Shown here one piece after another: positions 34,901 through 39,263 of a stretch of 64,000 nt of DNA. Both the position numbers and the translations under genes were made by a program. How positions within the stretch are numbered: the first letter of the stretch is position 1; each line of letters opens with the position of its first letter. The stretch is from Escarpia spicata (taxonomy: Eukaryota > Annelida > Polychaeta > Sabellida > Siboglinidae): the NCBI GenBank assembly GCA_963995525.1, contig OZ023210.1:2972073-3036072 (forward strand), written 5' to 3'. The notes beneath the pieces are model-generated. The model was not told where the DNA came from. It did not search any database and saw only the letters and a program-made list of their open reading frames with translations.

Positions 34901-35627
34901 CTCTCACTCCCAGGGCCTCATTGCCTTCAGCAACAGGTGAAGTAACCTTAATCCTCTCACAAGGCATATGACCACATTTTACCTACAGCATTGCCGAGGT
35001 GAAGAAGAGATGTGTTTGTTGACAGAATGGACTGCTACAAGTGTATCACGGAGACCCTCAACTACCTGCTGTCAGCCAGTCAGTCCCACCCCCACGCCCC
35101 CAGCGTACCCAAGCTGCCCGGTCCACTGCAGGTCACTGACGATCCCAACAGACTGGCCAACAGTTTGAGGACTTCACGAATGTGTGGTCCAGTCACCCTT
35201 GAGTCTTACAAAAAACATCCAGCTTCACCCCTTTGGGGCCCAACAAAACCTCCACTTACACCCCTGAGGCTTAACAAAACACCAAACTGCATCCTCCTGA
35301 GGTTCAACAAAACCTCCAAGTGCATCCCTTTTGATGCCAAGATAGAGGGGCATACACACGATCAGCCCTGGTTATTGTCTCGTTTTCTACTCTACCTTGC
35401 CCAGTACTCTTTGCAAGACCCACTTTCTGTTTCCGTCCTTGTGCTTAGTAACTCTTCTCTTGTTTTGGAGAACATCTTCACCCGTATGTGCATTGAGTTG
35501 CATGAAACATTTCTGTTGTGTTTAGTCAGAGGAAGTATTCCGCCTCTCGTTGAGGTCTGATGACGAGCTCTTCCACGTGGCCCTCTACGACTGGCTCATC
35601 AACAAGAATCTCTCTGAGAAGTTACTT
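1831..35627 (+). CDS. nup155: nup155 gene, partial (about 21 exons)
   Basis: This is the spliced coding region of nucleoporin 155, a scaffold of the inner ring of the nuclear pore at the nuclear envelope. Conceptual exons follow vertebrate Nup155 in order: [13 protein letters not shown] and [11 protein letters not shown] (beta-propeller), [31 protein letters not shown], then the solenoid segments [36 protein letters not shown] and [14 protein letters not shown]. Most exon phases join without conflict. The start lies before the window. No match to the last ~450 residues of the family was seen after 35,627. Exons 6 and 17 have lengths that break frame (163 and 130 nt), and the exon 20/21 boundary is unclear. 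The gene may be functional with assembly indels, may continue beyond b9d1 in a very long intron, or may be a decaying copy. Identity is certain from the sequence; intactness is not. Confidence 0.9.
2233..2695 (-). mobile_element. non-autonomous hAT-like element, copy 1
   Basis: 463 bp bounded by inverted ends cagggatgaga / tctcatccctg, a hAT-type CAGGG terminus. The six bases aaaaca occur on both sides, a possible degraded 8-bp target duplication. It carries a non-coding tract shared, in opposite orientation, with 42,500-42,795. It sits in the intron between nup155 exons 1 and 2. Confidence 0.7.
2885..2976 (+). CDS. nup155: nup155 exon 2
   Basis: 92 nt between catgacag|ctg and gccag|gtgagt. 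It encodes [15 protein letters not shown] then [15 protein letters not shown], matching VYDLGQDGQGMSRVASVSQ of the family. It starts in phase 0 and leaves AG, completed to Arg by the next exon. Confidence 0.9.
3197..4045. repeat. GT-rich minisatellite
   Basis: About 850 bp of gtgtgtccatgtgtgtctgt variants (roughly 14-28-bp period) ending 40 bp before exon 3. Long open frames on both strands (Cys/Val or His/Thr) are by-products of the period, not genes. Confidence 0.95.
4086..4183 (+). CDS. nup155: nup155 exon 3
   Basis: 98 nt between ttccatag|a and act g|gtgagt. It encodes [18 protein letters not shown] then [14 protein letters not shown], matching TIDRSVFKPIVQIAVI of vertebrate Nup155. Both boundary phases agree with the neighbouring exons. 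Confidence 0.9.
4533..4682 (+). CDS. nup155: nup155 exon 4
   Basis: 150 nt, acceptor tttgcag|ga and donor aag g|gtatgg. It encodes [18 protein letters not shown], then [15 protein letters not shown] and HIAHYRKG. This is one of the most conserved parts of the family (GVRLYFSTCPF, HVRLPPGFSAS) and the strongest single proof of gene identity. Confidence 0.95.
5772..6334. repeat. 28-bp tandem array
   Basis: About 20 copies of cttaccttgtgtggccctg + tataacaat in the exon 4-5 intron. The unit shows no resemblance to the flanking splice sites. Confidence 0.97.
6398..6847. repeat. minisatellite containing copies of the exon 5 acceptor (distal block)
   Basis: Interleaved units gcctgtgtcacttggtggt and tgtcaccagggaccatgttg. 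Four units hold tgtcaccag/ag + gaccatgttg, corresponding to exon 5's tgtcaccag|ggaccctgttg. The block is separated from the proximal block by an unrelated ~1.05-kb insertion. Confidence 0.85.
6848..7902. other. ~1.05-kb insertion splitting the exon 5 acceptor array
   Basis: Non-repetitive DNA interrupting the minisatellite. Both ends contain gcatttaccggtattt and gggaaaaac motifs, and the right end reads ggtgggaaaaacgtgccaac then cctgg, whose complement starts ccagggttggcacg like hAT termini. The left terminus does not mirror it clearly, so a decayed DNA transposon is only a suggestion. No coding potential seen. Confidence 0.4.
7903..8279. repeat. minisatellite containing copies of the exon 5 acceptor (proximal block)
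   Basis: Units run directly into the exon 5 acceptor. Successive units carry tgtcaacag|gaaacatgttg (3 copies), then tgtcaccag|ggaccatgttg and tgtcaccag|agaccatgttg, before the real tgtcaccag|ggaccctgttg. The exon edge is thus part of the repeat. Confidence 0.92.
8280..8380 (+). CDS. nup155: nup155 exon 5
   Basis: 101 nt, acceptor tgtcaccag|gg and donor acac|gtgagt. It encodes [16 protein letters not shown] then [15 protein letters not shown], matching ILLMAASENEDNDILW...DTFPFQKPMMETQ. The acceptor and first ~12 coding bases form the template for the minisatellite just upstream (about 6,400-6,847 and 7,903-8,279). Confidence 0.9.
9036..10160. repeat. 41-bp array related to the exon 6 acceptor
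   Basis: About 27 copies of a 41-bp unit: cttgtgtgtaggaagaggtc + caggtcagagtctggatgtgt. The segment cttgt..tag|gaag..gg resembles exon 6's cttgtag|gaagtgatgcc, so this looks like an older, diverged copy of the same junction. Confidence 0.85.
10185..10440 (-). mobile_element. tRNA-derived SINE, copy 1
   Basis: On the - strand a tRNA-like head shows an A-box-like tagcacagctgtaag and B-box-like gggttcaaatcc, followed by a body containing cttgggcaag and ttgaatgagtacctgg-type sequence (reverse of ccaggtactcattcatacag). A second copy lies at 35,852-36,018. The head sits immediately upstream of the exon 6 acceptor region. Confidence 0.8.
10441..10727. repeat. 68-bp array made of SINE head + exon 6 acceptor + exon start
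   Basis: Four pseudo-acceptors cttgtag|gaagtgatgcc at 10,455, 10,523, 10,591 and 10,659 precede the real one at 10,727, at exactly 68-bp spacing. Each unit is about 22 bases of exon 6 (gaagtgatgccaatccaggg) joined to the SINE head (gaggctcttacagctgtgct) and then the acceptor. The join has a short ggtc/agtc similarity, as expected for a tandem duplication through microhomology. Confidence 0.93.
10728..10890 (+). CDS. nup155: nup155 exon 6, apparent +1 frameshift
   Basis: Acceptor tcttgtag|gaa and donor tcacag|gtgagg. The first part reads [15 protein letters not shown] (family DGHSWALSAIDE). The last part reads [16 protein letters not shown] then VLMNSQ (family [22 protein letters not shown]), but in a different frame. 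Flanking exons require phase 0 at both ends, yet the exon is 163 nt, one base too long. The shift probably lies near the ggga/gagag run around 10,785-10,800. Sequencing error and a real inactivating insertion are both possible. Confidence 0.85.
10882..11515. repeat. 29-bp array of the exon 6 donor junction
   Basis: Exon 6 ends aactcacag|gtgagggg and about 20 copies of aactcacag|gtgagggg + atcattgtcctt follow. The unit contains the last nine coding bases, the donor and 20 intronic bases. Many copies keep the perfect CAG|GTGAGG donor. Confidence 0.95.
11704..11811 (+). CDS. nup155: nup155 exon 7
   Basis: 108 nt (36 codons), acceptor ctctgcag|ggc and donor caccgg|gtaggt. It encodes [18 protein letters not shown] then [17 protein letters not shown], matching GSLMFHKLRPVDQLRHLL...FFKLHQ. 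The long CTCATCCACACC array begins six bases after the donor. Confidence 0.95.
11817..13170. repeat. 18-bp array (ctcatccacaccctctcc)
   Basis: About 1.35 kb starting six bases after the exon 7 donor. A larger duplication is visible: the cacattctctcatccacacc variant at 12,130 recurs at 12,510, giving a ~380-bp higher-order period. Long open frames on both strands are artefacts of the 18-bp period. Confidence 0.97.
13383..13725. repeat. two small arrays
   Basis: Three copies of aacggtcctcatca (13,383-13,430), and further on about six copies of cctccacacctccatg (13,627-13,725), both in the exon 7-8 intron. Single-copy DNA without visible genes lies between them. Confidence 0.85.
13786..13845 (+). 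CDS. nup155: nup155 exon 8
   Basis: 60 nt, acceptor ttgtag|gaa and donor aaagag|gtgggt. It encodes [20 protein letters not shown], nearly identical to family [21 protein letters not shown]. Phase 0 at both ends. Confidence 0.95.
14211..14366. repeat. 26-bp array
   Basis: Six copies of catcgtcatgcctgattgat + gttcac in the exon 8-9 intron. Confidence 0.93.
14508..15341. mobile_element. non-autonomous DNA transposon with ~27-bp TIRs
   Basis: Left end taccatcaatttacgtgtat + aatacgc; the complement of the right end is taccggaaatttccgtgtat + aatacgc, 21 of 27 bases matching. Subterminal copies of atgtataatatgcacccc lie near both ends in direct orientation. No open frame inside. Superfamily not identified. 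Confidence 0.7.
15522..15615 (+). CDS. nup155: nup155 exon 9
   Basis: 94 nt, acceptor gttcacag|gtg and donor tat a|gtgagt. It encodes [17 protein letters not shown] then [14 protein letters not shown], matching SAWATRAFFRYGGEAQ of vertebrates. It ends in phase 1, completed by exon 10. Confidence 0.88.
15745..16790. repeat. 45-bp array
   Basis: About 23 nearly identical copies of ttatgagctgataaaaatgt + tagtgagatggtccccagag + cattc. Because 45 is divisible by three, ~350-codon open frames appear on both strands; homogeneity and strand symmetry argue against coding. The unit part atgttagtgag resembles exon 9's donor atgtatagtgag. Confidence 0.97.
17086..17142 (+). CDS. nup155: nup155 exon 10
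   Basis: 57 nt, acceptor acttgcag|at and donor gga g|gtgaat. It encodes (N)[18 protein letters not shown], the low-complexity Ser/Gly/Pro linker seen in Nup155 between propeller and solenoid. Support comes from phase agreement on both sides and composition, because this linker is poorly conserved. Confidence 0.65.
17165..17899. repeat. minisatellite containing the exon 11 acceptor
   Basis: Units gtgacatgtttgaccggtg + tgtgtctgtaggtcat repeat to the exon 11 acceptor, which itself reads gtttgaccggtgtgtctag|gt. Every unit therefore carries a tgtgtctgtag|gt pseudo-acceptor. Confidence 0.88.
17900..18053 (+). CDS. nup155: nup155 exon 11
   Basis: 154 nt. Acceptor tgtgtctag|gt was chosen over the downstream ccccag because only it fits the phase left by exon 10. 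Donor is cattctcag|gtgtg. It encodes [16 protein letters not shown], then [19 protein letters not shown] and LSRILR, matching [21 protein letters not shown]. The 3' edge (SRILR codons plus donor) is the template of a 16-copy array. The 5' acceptor region resembles the upstream array. Confidence 0.9.
18054..18605. repeat. 36-bp array of the exon 11 donor junction
   Basis: Sixteen donors cattctcag|gtgtg (one cattcttag|gt) from 18,054 to 18,594 at exactly 36-bp spacing. Each unit has 16 coding bases for SRILR, the donor and 20 intronic bases. Read-through stays open in the exon frame, adding 12 residues ([12 protein letters not shown]) per unit. Confidence 0.97.
18638..20379. repeat. 46-bp array of the exon 12 acceptor junction
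   Basis: About 38 copies of gccactgtggggtgtgttct + gtcctgactgtacttgttgt + tgccag, ending at the true acceptor ttgttgccag|gccactgtgggg of exon 12. Nearly all copies keep cag or tag before gcc. Confidence 0.97.
20380..20440 (+). CDS. nup155: nup155 exon 12
   Basis: 61 nt, acceptor ttgttgccag|g and donor tat|gtaagt. In phase it reads (R)[20 protein letters not shown]. This aligns without gaps to [20 protein letters not shown] of vertebrate Nup155 (W, V, E, SG conserved). Its acceptor and first ~12 bases are repeated about 38 times upstream. Confidence 0.8.
20441..21125. other. intron stretch without genes
   Basis: Mostly single-copy DNA. Bases 20,660-20,880 contain several cgtttt/aaaacg inverted motifs (e.g. 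tttttcgttttgaaa and gaatgaaaaaggaaaaagc), possibly a decayed palindromic transposon; no open frame or clear termini. Confidence 0.4.
21138..22660. repeat. 24-bp array derived from the exon 13 acceptor, with an inverted patch
   Basis: About 60 copies of ttctttctgtcaccaactaa + tgag. Junction-like gtcctcagctgatgag occurs at the first unit (21,148), mid-array (21,774) and at the real acceptor (22,653). Bases ~21,845-21,912 are the inverted complement of ~21,771-21,835, making a near-palindrome inside the array. Confidence 0.93.
22661..22771 (+). CDS. nup155: nup155 exon 13
   Basis: 111 nt (37 codons), acceptor tgtcctcag|ctg and donor gaaag|gtattg. It encodes [18 protein letters not shown] then [19 protein letters not shown], matching [25 protein letters not shown]. 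The junction gtcctcag|ctgatgag is the apparent source of the 24-bp array before it. Confidence 0.9.
22991..23794. mobile_element. pogo/Tigger-like MITE
   Basis: Perfect 18-bp TIRs cagtgcaacacgcttata / tataagcgtgttgcactg, with repeated inner motifs such as cgaattnacag and ataacga. A TA follows the right end. CAGTnnAAC...TATAACGAA-type ends are typical of pogo/Tigger elements. The short - strand frame with KSSIDA may be a transposase remnant. Confidence 0.8.
23899..23959 (+). CDS. nup155: nup155 exon 14
   Basis: 61 nt. Acceptor caccaccag|agg is preferred over ttgtag 23 bases upstream because it alone preserves phase 0. Donor is caa g|gtaagt. It encodes [20 protein letters not shown]. The end matches QQELQRKFH of the family. 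Confidence 0.75.
24342..24475 (+). CDS. nup155: nup155 exon 15
   Basis: 134 nt, acceptor tttttgtag|ca. It encodes [20 protein letters not shown] then [19 protein letters not shown] and CAALSA, matching [28 protein letters not shown]. The phase-compatible donor is the weak gcg|gttggt. A better-looking gtaact four bases later would break frame with exon 16. Confidence 0.9.
24591..24855. repeat. ~33-bp array
   Basis: About eight copies of ttgctgtgctgtgtactta + tatattggttgtgt in the exon 15-16 intron. Confidence 0.93.
25110..25333. repeat. ~27-bp array
   Basis: About nine copies of atggtcatgatacaggggtg + ttgttac in the exon 15-16 intron. Confidence 0.9.
25529..25588 (+). CDS. nup155: nup155 exon 16
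   Basis: 60 nt, acceptor cattgtag|gat and donor gcgag|gtaggc. It encodes [20 protein letters not shown], matching [20 protein letters not shown]. Phase 0 on both sides. Confidence 0.9.
25999..26080. repeat. 22-bp array
   Basis: Four copies of ttgacggaggtcacgcactag + g in the exon 16-17 intron. Confidence 0.85.
26222..26670. repeat. 17-bp array abutting the exon 17 acceptor
   Basis: Units tgtgtgacttgtgacat and tgtgtaacttgtaacac run up to cttgtgacattgttacag|atc. The polypyrimidine side of the acceptor is part of the array, but the exon edge is not visibly repeated. Confidence 0.9.
26672..26801 (+). CDS. nup155: nup155 exon 17, apparent 2-nt deletion
   Basis: Acceptor gttacag|atc and donor tccaag|gtaggg. 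The first 11 codons match only as ISRVLIQS, then the match jumps frame to [37 protein letters not shown] (family [21 protein letters not shown]...DAICSK). The length of 130 nt is two short of a phase-0 exon. Loss of one CT from cagtctcatc would explain it. Assembly slippage or a real lesion are both possible. Confidence 0.88.
26822..27540. repeat. ~720-bp polypyrimidine (CTT/CTC) tract
   Basis: Almost pure ttc/tcc on the + strand beginning 21 bases after the exon 17 donor. Mirror-symmetric polypurine-polypyrimidine DNA can form triplex (H-DNA). Poly-Leu, poly-Ser, poly-Arg and poly-Glu open frames here are not genes. Confidence 0.97.
27538..27752. repeat. 23-bp array
   Basis: Nine copies of tgtcagctccggtgttgagc + acc before exon 18. 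Confidence 0.93.
27786..27863 (+). CDS. nup155: nup155 exon 18
   Basis: 78 nt, acceptor gctttcag|ggc and donor ctacag|gtcagt. It encodes [13 protein letters not shown] then [13 protein letters not shown], aligned with [26 protein letters not shown]. Phase 0 at both ends. Confidence 0.85.
28135..28785. repeat. 32-bp array of the exon 19 acceptor (distal block)
   Basis: Units ttgttcatggtcattgtgac + tttgtcttgtag contain ttgtag|ttgttca, copying exon 19's cttgtag|ttgttcaaag. The array is broken by the nested LINE/Penelope insertion and resumes at 34,138. Confidence 0.92.
29430..29880. repeat. 21-bp in-frame minisatellite inside LINE RT (first block)
   Basis: About 21 copies of ctcctatatgagcaacatcag. 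In the LINE frame they read LLYEQHQ, continuous with upstream EYLKAY and downstream [15 protein letters not shown]. The repeat therefore looks like an expansion of an RT segment (LLYEHQ-type) in multiples of 7 codons. Confidence 0.93.
30214..30710. repeat. 21-bp in-frame minisatellite (second block)
   Basis: About 23 copies of the same 21-bp unit, joined abruptly after gaggcagcca and followed by a second copy of the LINE segment that follows the first block. This indicates an ~830-bp tandem duplication mediated by the array. Confidence 0.93.
31391..31434 (-). ncRNA. hammerhead-ribozyme-like motif (left flank)
   Basis: Exact inverted counterpart of the right-flank motif (same 44 bases on the - strand, the coding strand of the Penelope frame), located in the element's 3' region. 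Confidence 0.72.
31427..33100 (-). CDS. Penelope-like RT with GIY-YIG endonuclease
   Basis: 557 codons without interruption. The protein copies RNA into DNA and nicks target DNA. Visible motifs in order: YGSPKIHK and [50 protein letters not shown] (catalytic DD), [11 protein letters not shown], then [19 protein letters not shown] with LEEHRKDV (GIY-YIG nuclease with Cys pair), and the usual C-terminal [16 protein letters not shown]. The first ~24 residues ([14 protein letters not shown]...) are read from the inverted 3' repeat, so the original N-terminus is missing (full family members are longer). RT and nuclease domains look intact. The ATG is probably an accident of the inversion. Confidence 0.93.
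   Translation of the reverse strand: MTLNDVIVHVRQFVIALVSVDGCLTKKYKAELIRMVNSLEKEGKITKDQYWYLYPTLEKVPRMYGSPKIHKEKVPLRPIVDYTQTIAYRVSRELANILQPLVGKTEHHTENSQELVKEMTKLRMEEGESFVSYDVVSLFTKTPIREACKVIRKRLENDKTLKKRTNINVDDIMELLKFVLETTYFRFGGEIYQQKFGVAMGSPVSPIVVNLYMEDLEQKIIATAPVDCQPRNWKRYVDDVICLVHTGKAKKLQQHMNTVDPTGSIIFTREDEENNSMPFLDAKFTRKEDGSVKSTVYRKKTHTDQYLNFASHHPKHQKLGVVKTLMNRCETITSEEGDKKEEVEHLRGALRVCGYPSWALKKATDSSKKKKTNKKTKDKIYRSQVVIPYIEGVSERVHRVLKKYGVATAMRPHTTLRHLLVHPKDKVQLEEQGKLVYQIPCKNCGGEYIGETGRLLKTRLEEHRKDVDNTKNEKYTRSGKKRLMSTINKSALTDHATTENHIIDWEGVKIVDKEPNRRIRQIKEAIWIRKTQTPINRDEGNYELPHVYDDVIQRHRY
33102..33145 (+). ncRNA. hammerhead-ribozyme-like motif (right flank)
   Basis: Core ctgatga, stem II gtcgacgt-gac-acgtcaac (7 pairs and one C.A mismatch), cgaaa, a minimal stem III loop, then cleavage-type ctc before tacc, which pairs with ggta ahead of the core as stem I. 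This is the type I, short-stem-III hammerhead layout known from Penelope-like elements. One extra A follows the ctgatga box. Confidence 0.72.
34138..34368. repeat. 32-bp array of the exon 19 acceptor (proximal block)
   Basis: About seven copies of tagttgttcatggtcattgt + gactttgtgt, ending in the true acceptor tcttgtag|ttgttcaaagac. Pseudo-acceptors ttgtag|ttgttca keep the first seven exon bases. Confidence 0.95.
34369..34565 (+). CDS. nup155: nup155 exon 19
   Basis: 197 nt, acceptor tcttgtag|ttg and donor caacag|gtgaac. It encodes [20 protein letters not shown], then [31 protein letters not shown] and GLIAYSNR, matching [20 protein letters not shown]...GLHFYKHGEP. Both edges are templates of tandem arrays: the acceptor side (32 bp) and the donor side (53 bp). 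Confidence 0.95.
34536..34965. repeat. 53-bp array of the exon 19 donor junction
   Basis: Eight copies of ctcccagggcctcattgcct + acagcaacag|gtgaac + taaccttaaccctctca. The first 30 bases are the end of exon 19 (SQGLIAYSN) and the rest is intron start. Read-through of the first donor meets tga at once, so only the first donor yields a continuing frame. Confidence 0.96.
35026..35162 (+). CDS. nup155: nup155 exon 20 (3' end uncertain)
   Basis: Acceptor ttgacag|a completes Arg from exon 19. It encodes [18 protein letters not shown], then [20 protein letters not shown], matching LNSYKCITDTL...SPSVPKKPGP...DPNMLSN. After NRLAN no strong donor exists. The listed end uses a weak gtttga. A shifted frame reads QFEDFTN before gtgtgg, which resembles the family HHFEQ, so a small indel here is possible. 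Confidence 0.8.
35526..35627 (+). CDS. nup155: nup155 last recognisable exon (21)
   Basis: After tgtgtttag the sequence reads [16 protein letters not shown] then [18 protein letters not shown], matching [29 protein letters not shown]. Similarity stops at 35,627, and the open frame ends at a tag 24 bases later. Only weak donors (gttact inside the Lys codon, or gtgtat) are available. No later Nup155 exon was recognised in the window. Confidence 0.8.
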
Positions 35628-35851
35628 ATACTCCTAAGCTGGTGTATTTAGGTGGGCATTAGGCCATGGATGCCCCCTTTCATAAATATGTTTTTAATTA
35701 TTGTTAGCTAATTGTGAAACCATAATAACACCATTATATATTGAATTTAGTATGGCTTATTCCTGTTGTTAATATTTTACTTGTCAACTATGTTAAAGCT
35801 TTAATTAAGTGGGTTAATGCAAAATAGCTGTACATATAAAATACTTTATAT

Positions 35852-36018
35852 CCACAACTGTCTAATCCCAGGTACTCATTCATACAGCAGAGTGACCTGG
35901 AGCAACATAGAGTTAACAAACTTGTCCAAGGTTTGACACTGCAGCACAGGATTCAAACCTGGGTTCTCTCGGTCGAGAGTCTGAAGCTCTAGCTACTGCT
36001 CCACTGCGCTCCGCTCCA
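35852..36018 (-). mobile_element. tRNA-derived SINE, copy 2
   Basis: - strand tRNA-like head (agtagctagagcttcagactc, cccaggtttgaatcctg) and body shared with copy 1, including the reverse of ccaggtactcattcatacag. The 3' part is shorter than in copy 1. Confidence 0.8.
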
Positions 36019-36903
36019 CGAAAGCCTTTGTATGGAATATTGTTTGGCAGATTATTGTATCTATTGGTACACCATAATGATGTTAATTTGTTTGTCAATT
36101 AATAATTTATGTGTTATAATTATAATGTGGTTTTAAAAGTTGAATTGAATAAACTCTCCACATGTCTCATTATATTTTGCAAAGTGTTGGTCGGCTCTAA
36201 AAAGAAATGTGTGTTGTTCTTATTTCTTCCGATAGCTACAGTCAGCTATGTCCTATTGGCTGGTCAAACTGAATAAACCCTTCAGATGTCCAAGAGGGTT
36301 TCTTTCCGGATTTGACATCTTGCCGTGTCGCACTCTCACTTGTTTCGAAACTTTGCCTTCATCCACTTGAAGTGCAAACGTTATAATATGTCATTATATT
36401 CACAGCCTTATATCATGGCACGGAAGTGCTATCCACGTGGAACTTCAGAATCAGACTACAGCCAAATCAGGCCCATAATGTTTTATGGGTGTATTATTGT
36501 ATAGACCTGCATTTAAAGGCTCCCATAAACCTTATACTGCACCTCTCTTGATACATTACTCTAACCCCCATTTAGATATGTTTTCCCTTGAGTGAAACGT
36601 TTTCCTACACTGAATGTGTATTGCCACGCCACATTATACTTATTGATTTCACCCGTTTTTAATACTTTGGGCCAAAGGTCCAATGGACGTATGACATTAC
36701 TCCACGTCCACCGTGCGCCGTTAGCTGCCACATCTCAGAAACCGTTCAGCAACTTTTTCTCTAATTTTGCGTAGACATATCGTCGGGTACTGCCACTATG
36801 CACAAGAAATCTGTATTTGATCGAATCATTCTAAGGTAAATTTTCACATTTTGCCTATTTTTTGCAAAACCTCTTCAGTAACTTTTTCTTAAATTTGGCA
36901 TAG
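36019..36903. other. gene-poor DNA with an old tandem duplication
   Basis: No gene seen. Bases 36,750-36,838 (ctttttctctaattttgcg...gaatcattctaagg) recur at 36,880-36,903 plus 37,949-38,013; the second copy is split by the long-TIR transposon. A good guide to the empty target site. Confidence 0.6.
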
Positions 36904-37948
36904 GGGTCATTCCATGTGAACGCAACCAAAATTCCTGAAATTTTTTGCCTTCATCTTTTAGATTTTTGAAAAAATCAGTTTGGTGAAAGTATTTGTTAAG
37001 ATGAGCAAGAATCTGAAATTTGAGTGTTCTAGCTCCAGTAGTTTTCGAGTTACATTTTGAAATTTGGAGAACAATTACACAAAGTTTCATTGACACAGGT
37101 TAAATAGTGGTAGAGATATTAACCTGTGAAATGTGAATAATTTTATTTATACCCTGCTGATGCTTACTGGCAGAACCCTGAGCTTGTTTGCTATAATAAT
37201 TGAACAAGAATTAATGTAGTTGGTAACGGTCATTTAATAATTGTAACCAACAGGAACAAACCAAATACATCACTCGATGAGATAAAGCTTAAGCGCTAAA
37301 CAACTTCCAGGTACTACAAACAATTATTAAATGACAAATCAGATTAGTAAAGGTGGGTGGTAATTTTTCCCCACCCCATATCAAACAATAATGTGTATAT
37401 ACATATTCAGCACAGGTACAATAGACAATTGGACGTGCTAAACACAACTATCTCCAACGTTATGGTAACACGTACAAGGAAAACATAGGCACATACAAGT
37501 GCAGCAGGTTCATCAAAACCTGCTGCCAAAGAAATTAAATATAATTAGGTATCATGCAACAAAGTATCATGGTGGTAGTAAGGGGAGGATGGTGGGTTGA
37601 AGTAAATCTTCCTTTGTGTTGAAACGGCAAAGACGTTCGCTGCTATCAGATTCCAACACAAAGGGGCAGTCCACACCCAGCCTCGTTTTGATCCTGGGTG
37701 CTTACGTAACTCGGAACATTGGTAGATTATCGTGACAACGAATCGTTGACGGATTATCCGCATCACATTGCATAAACACTATTTATTTTTAAGAAGCCGT
37801 CCCAAATTTCAAATTGCCGTAACTCGAAAACTACTTAAGCTAAAACACTCAAATTTCGGATACCTGCTTATCTTTCCAAAGGCTGATTCATTCAAAAATG
37901 TAACAGATGAGTGCCGCACCCATTGATTGCGTTCACATGGAATGACCC
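36904..37948. mobile_element. non-autonomous DNA transposon with ~180-bp TIRs
   Basis: Ends gggtcattccatgtgaacgc / gcgttcacatggaatgaccc. Similarity continues inward for ~180 bp (gaaatttgagtgtt, gtagttttcgagttac, tttgaaatttgg on the complement of the right side). Comparison with the undisrupted tandem copy gives a very short (ata/TA-type) target duplication. No transposase frame seen. Confidence 0.8.
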
Positions 37949-38853
37949 ATATACGTACCTTAGGGTAGTGCCACTATATACAAGAAATCTGTATTTGACT
38001 GAATCATTCTAAGGGCACCTTAGGGTCCCCAAAAATGCTAAATTGTCCTACTTTTTCTCTACTGATGTAAGCCTCCTGGGGTGAGACCACTGTTAGATTT
38101 CGCATTAGCGACCATGTTAACGTTTTGTCAGATTATAAGAAAACTGTACATAACAAAAATCTGAAATTCATTCACACCAACTGCTATCATGTCATTGATA
38201 TATACTGATGAAATTTCGTCAAAATCACATACCTCCAGCTCTTTTAAAATGTATGCATACACGGTGCGCATCGATATTGACCAAAATAACCATGTTTTTC
38301 TGCACCCGCGTGTGTTATGTGGAAACAATTGCAAAAATCACTCCGCCAACTACACTCTTCCAAATATGCGTCATTTCACTTACTTTTGTGCACTCAGTTC
38401 ACATAAAAAAGGGTCTCAAATTTAAAATATCACCATTTTCAGGGCACTATGTTTTACCTTAACACAACAGGAAGTCTACCAGTGGTCTCAGCCCTAATAG
38501 AAATGGTAATTATGGAGAAACATGTCGAATTTAGCCTGTTTGTAAAGATACATGCATATCATGCAGACTACCAAAACAATTTATGAAATCCCTACACCTA
38601 ATAATTTGCTATCAACTTGAGAAGTGACCACCCTTGCTGGACAACACACACACAATAGCCAGTACTGTATGAATTTCTCTTTTACCTAGTGCTTTTATTG
38701 ACCCACACTGCCCATGACCGCTTGCACAGATAAACTTCTGGCGCACCTTTCGAGATCTGTTATAAAAGCATATAATGTCAGCTATTATTCTTTAGTAAAA
38801 TATATAAATTATTTCACTTTCTAATATAGACTGAAGAAAAGCCACACTTCTTC

Positions 38854-38885
38854 ACACGCACGCACGCACGCACGCACGCACGCAC
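38854..38885. repeat. (ACGC)n microsatellite
   Basis: Seven acgc units directly before the orphan exon-like segment. Confidence 0.9.
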
Positions 38886-38902
38886 TTGGGAATGGATGTC
38901 AG

Positions 38903-38982
38903 CAGTAGAGTCCCATGTGAAAGAGGCGTATGAGAAGGCACTGAGGAGACTGGAGGAACTGAAGCCTTATGAGGACGCACTG
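38903..38982 (+). CDS. orphan exon-like segment, unidentified
   Basis: Reads (A)VESHVKEAYEKALRRLEELK then PYEDAL between gatgtcag|ca and gcactg|gtaact. Codon use and the charged, helix-like composition resemble a real exon, perhaps of a TPR-like or coiled-coil protein. It does not match Nup155 or B9D1, and no neighbouring exon of the same gene was recognised. Could be the remnant of another gene or chance. Confidence 0.4.
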
Positions 38983-39263
38983 GTAACTCAACGAGTTTAC
39001 ACTTCAGACATACACATGTGACCTGCAACAGCGAAGTGGGTATTAAATCGCAAAATTGTGAGAGTTTTATACATTTTTGGATTCCACGGATCGTGTGTAA
39101 AATGATACCTGATTTGTTATAATATCTTCTGTAGTTTTTGATTTATCGCTAAAATTGTAGCTCTTTTAAAATGTGATGTTATGAAAAATAAGGTCATACT
39201 GATTGTGGCTGTTGTTGAATGTAGGGACCACTTAGTGTGTTGTGGAGCGCAGTGTATAGTGTA

